From Nocardioides sp. REDSEA-S33_B3 (GTDB lineage Bacteria; Actinomycetota; Actinomycetes; Propionibacteriales; Nocardioidaceae): a stretch of DNA of 64,000 nucleotides. The notes under the pieces were generated by a model. The model saw only the letters and a program-made list of their open reading frames with translations. It made no database searches and was not told where the DNA came from. Position 1 is the stretch's first letter, and each line of letters opens with the position of its first letter. This document shows, piece by piece, positions 63,894 through 64,000 of this stretch. Location: assembly GCA_001627335.1 (NCBI GenBank), contig LUPK01000033.1, positions 1 to 64,000 on the forward strand. Reading direction: 5' to 3'. The translations under genes were made by a program, and so were the position numbers.

Positions 63894-64000
63894 CCCAGCC
63901 CGACCACGAGGGCACCGCCGACCGAGGGCCGCAGGACGCGGCCCCCGGTCAGGGGTCCTTCGGTGAGGAGGCAGCAACGATGACCGAGAACACCGAGGTC
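63890..64000 (+). CDS. grpE: GrpE nucleotide exchange factor, 5' end only
   Basis: The open frame continues past the window edge. It can begin at GTG 63890, which overlaps the dnaK stop, or at ATG 63980, which has a strong AGGAGG nine bases before it. The residues seen ([20 protein letters not shown]..., MTENTEV) are the poorly conserved acidic N-terminus of GrpE. The identification rests on position after dnaK more than on sequence. Confidence 0.75.

Overview
The window looks like a chromosomal segment of a high-GC actinobacterium, most likely Nocardioides or another Nocardioidaceae (Propionibacteriales). The signs are strong G/C bias in third codon positions, frequent GTG starts, a bifunctional-type actinobacterial dCTP deaminase, F420-type oxidoreductases, a KstR-like steroid-regulon motif, an IdeR/DtxR-type iron box, a HAIR (HspR) operator before dnaK, and a hut pathway that uses HutF. 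I see no rRNA, phage, transposase or CRISPR. There is one tRNA, tRNA-Gly(CCC).

Layout. 0.2-9.6 kb: acyl-CoA dehydrogenase diverging from an Rrf2-type regulator, a sulfotransferase-like P-loop protein, an NTF2-like protein behind a KstR-type site, DUF2461, tRNA-Gly, an SGNH hydrolase, dcd, an iron-boxed siderophore-interacting protein, and a ribbon-helix-helix/DUF4097 pair behind a three-box operator. 9.8-25 kb: a sodium:solute symporter with a small membrane partner, a secreted CocE/NonD peptidase, an EtfD-like membrane Fe-S oxidoreductase with a very long disordered tail carrying seven SLFD motifs, a secreted amidohydrolase-like protein, a purple-acid-phosphatase-like enzyme, and EamA, IclR and MFS genes. 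25-32 kb: two tandem secreted choice-of-anchor paralogues, then hutH-hutU, a truncated thioredoxin and dtd. 32-39 kb: a 47-aa membrane protein, a YjbR-like protein, two CitE-type lyases, DUF1992, an MFS + M20 peptidase operon and a nitroreductase. 39-45 kb: an M20 amidohydrolase, hutF and hutI, facing a methyltransferase and a rearranged MTHFR-like protein. 45-50 kb: two M1 metallopeptidases and a P450. 50-55 kb: a sulfotransferase/SDR/DUF1214/LLM operon diverging from SnoaL-like + DUF385 genes across a KstR-type site. 55-62 kb: a lipoprotein pair, aldo/keto reductase, racemase/LysR pair, a DUF429-RelA/SpoT fusion, NUDIX and GNAT. 62-64 kb: dnaK and the start of grpE.

How the genes fit together. 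Histidine catabolism is split into hutHU (28.4-31.6 kb) and M20-hutF-hutI (39.4-43.1 kb). No HutG is present; the M20 hydrolase sits where a formylglutamate deformylase would be expected. A 16-bp box upstream of hutH recurs, inverted, upstream of the M20 peptidase/MFS operon at 37-38.6 kb. Acyl-CoA dehydrogenase and the EtfD-like protein belong to the same electron route from beta-oxidation to menaquinone. The 50-55 kb divergon and the 4.0-4.5 kb gene probably belong to a steroid/lipid regulon.

The most unusual objects are the DUF429-RelA/SpoT fusion, in which Gln replaces the expected catalytic Glu of the synthetase motif; the SLFD-repeat tail; the domain-rearranged MTHFR-like protein; and several families of intergenic hairpin repeats.
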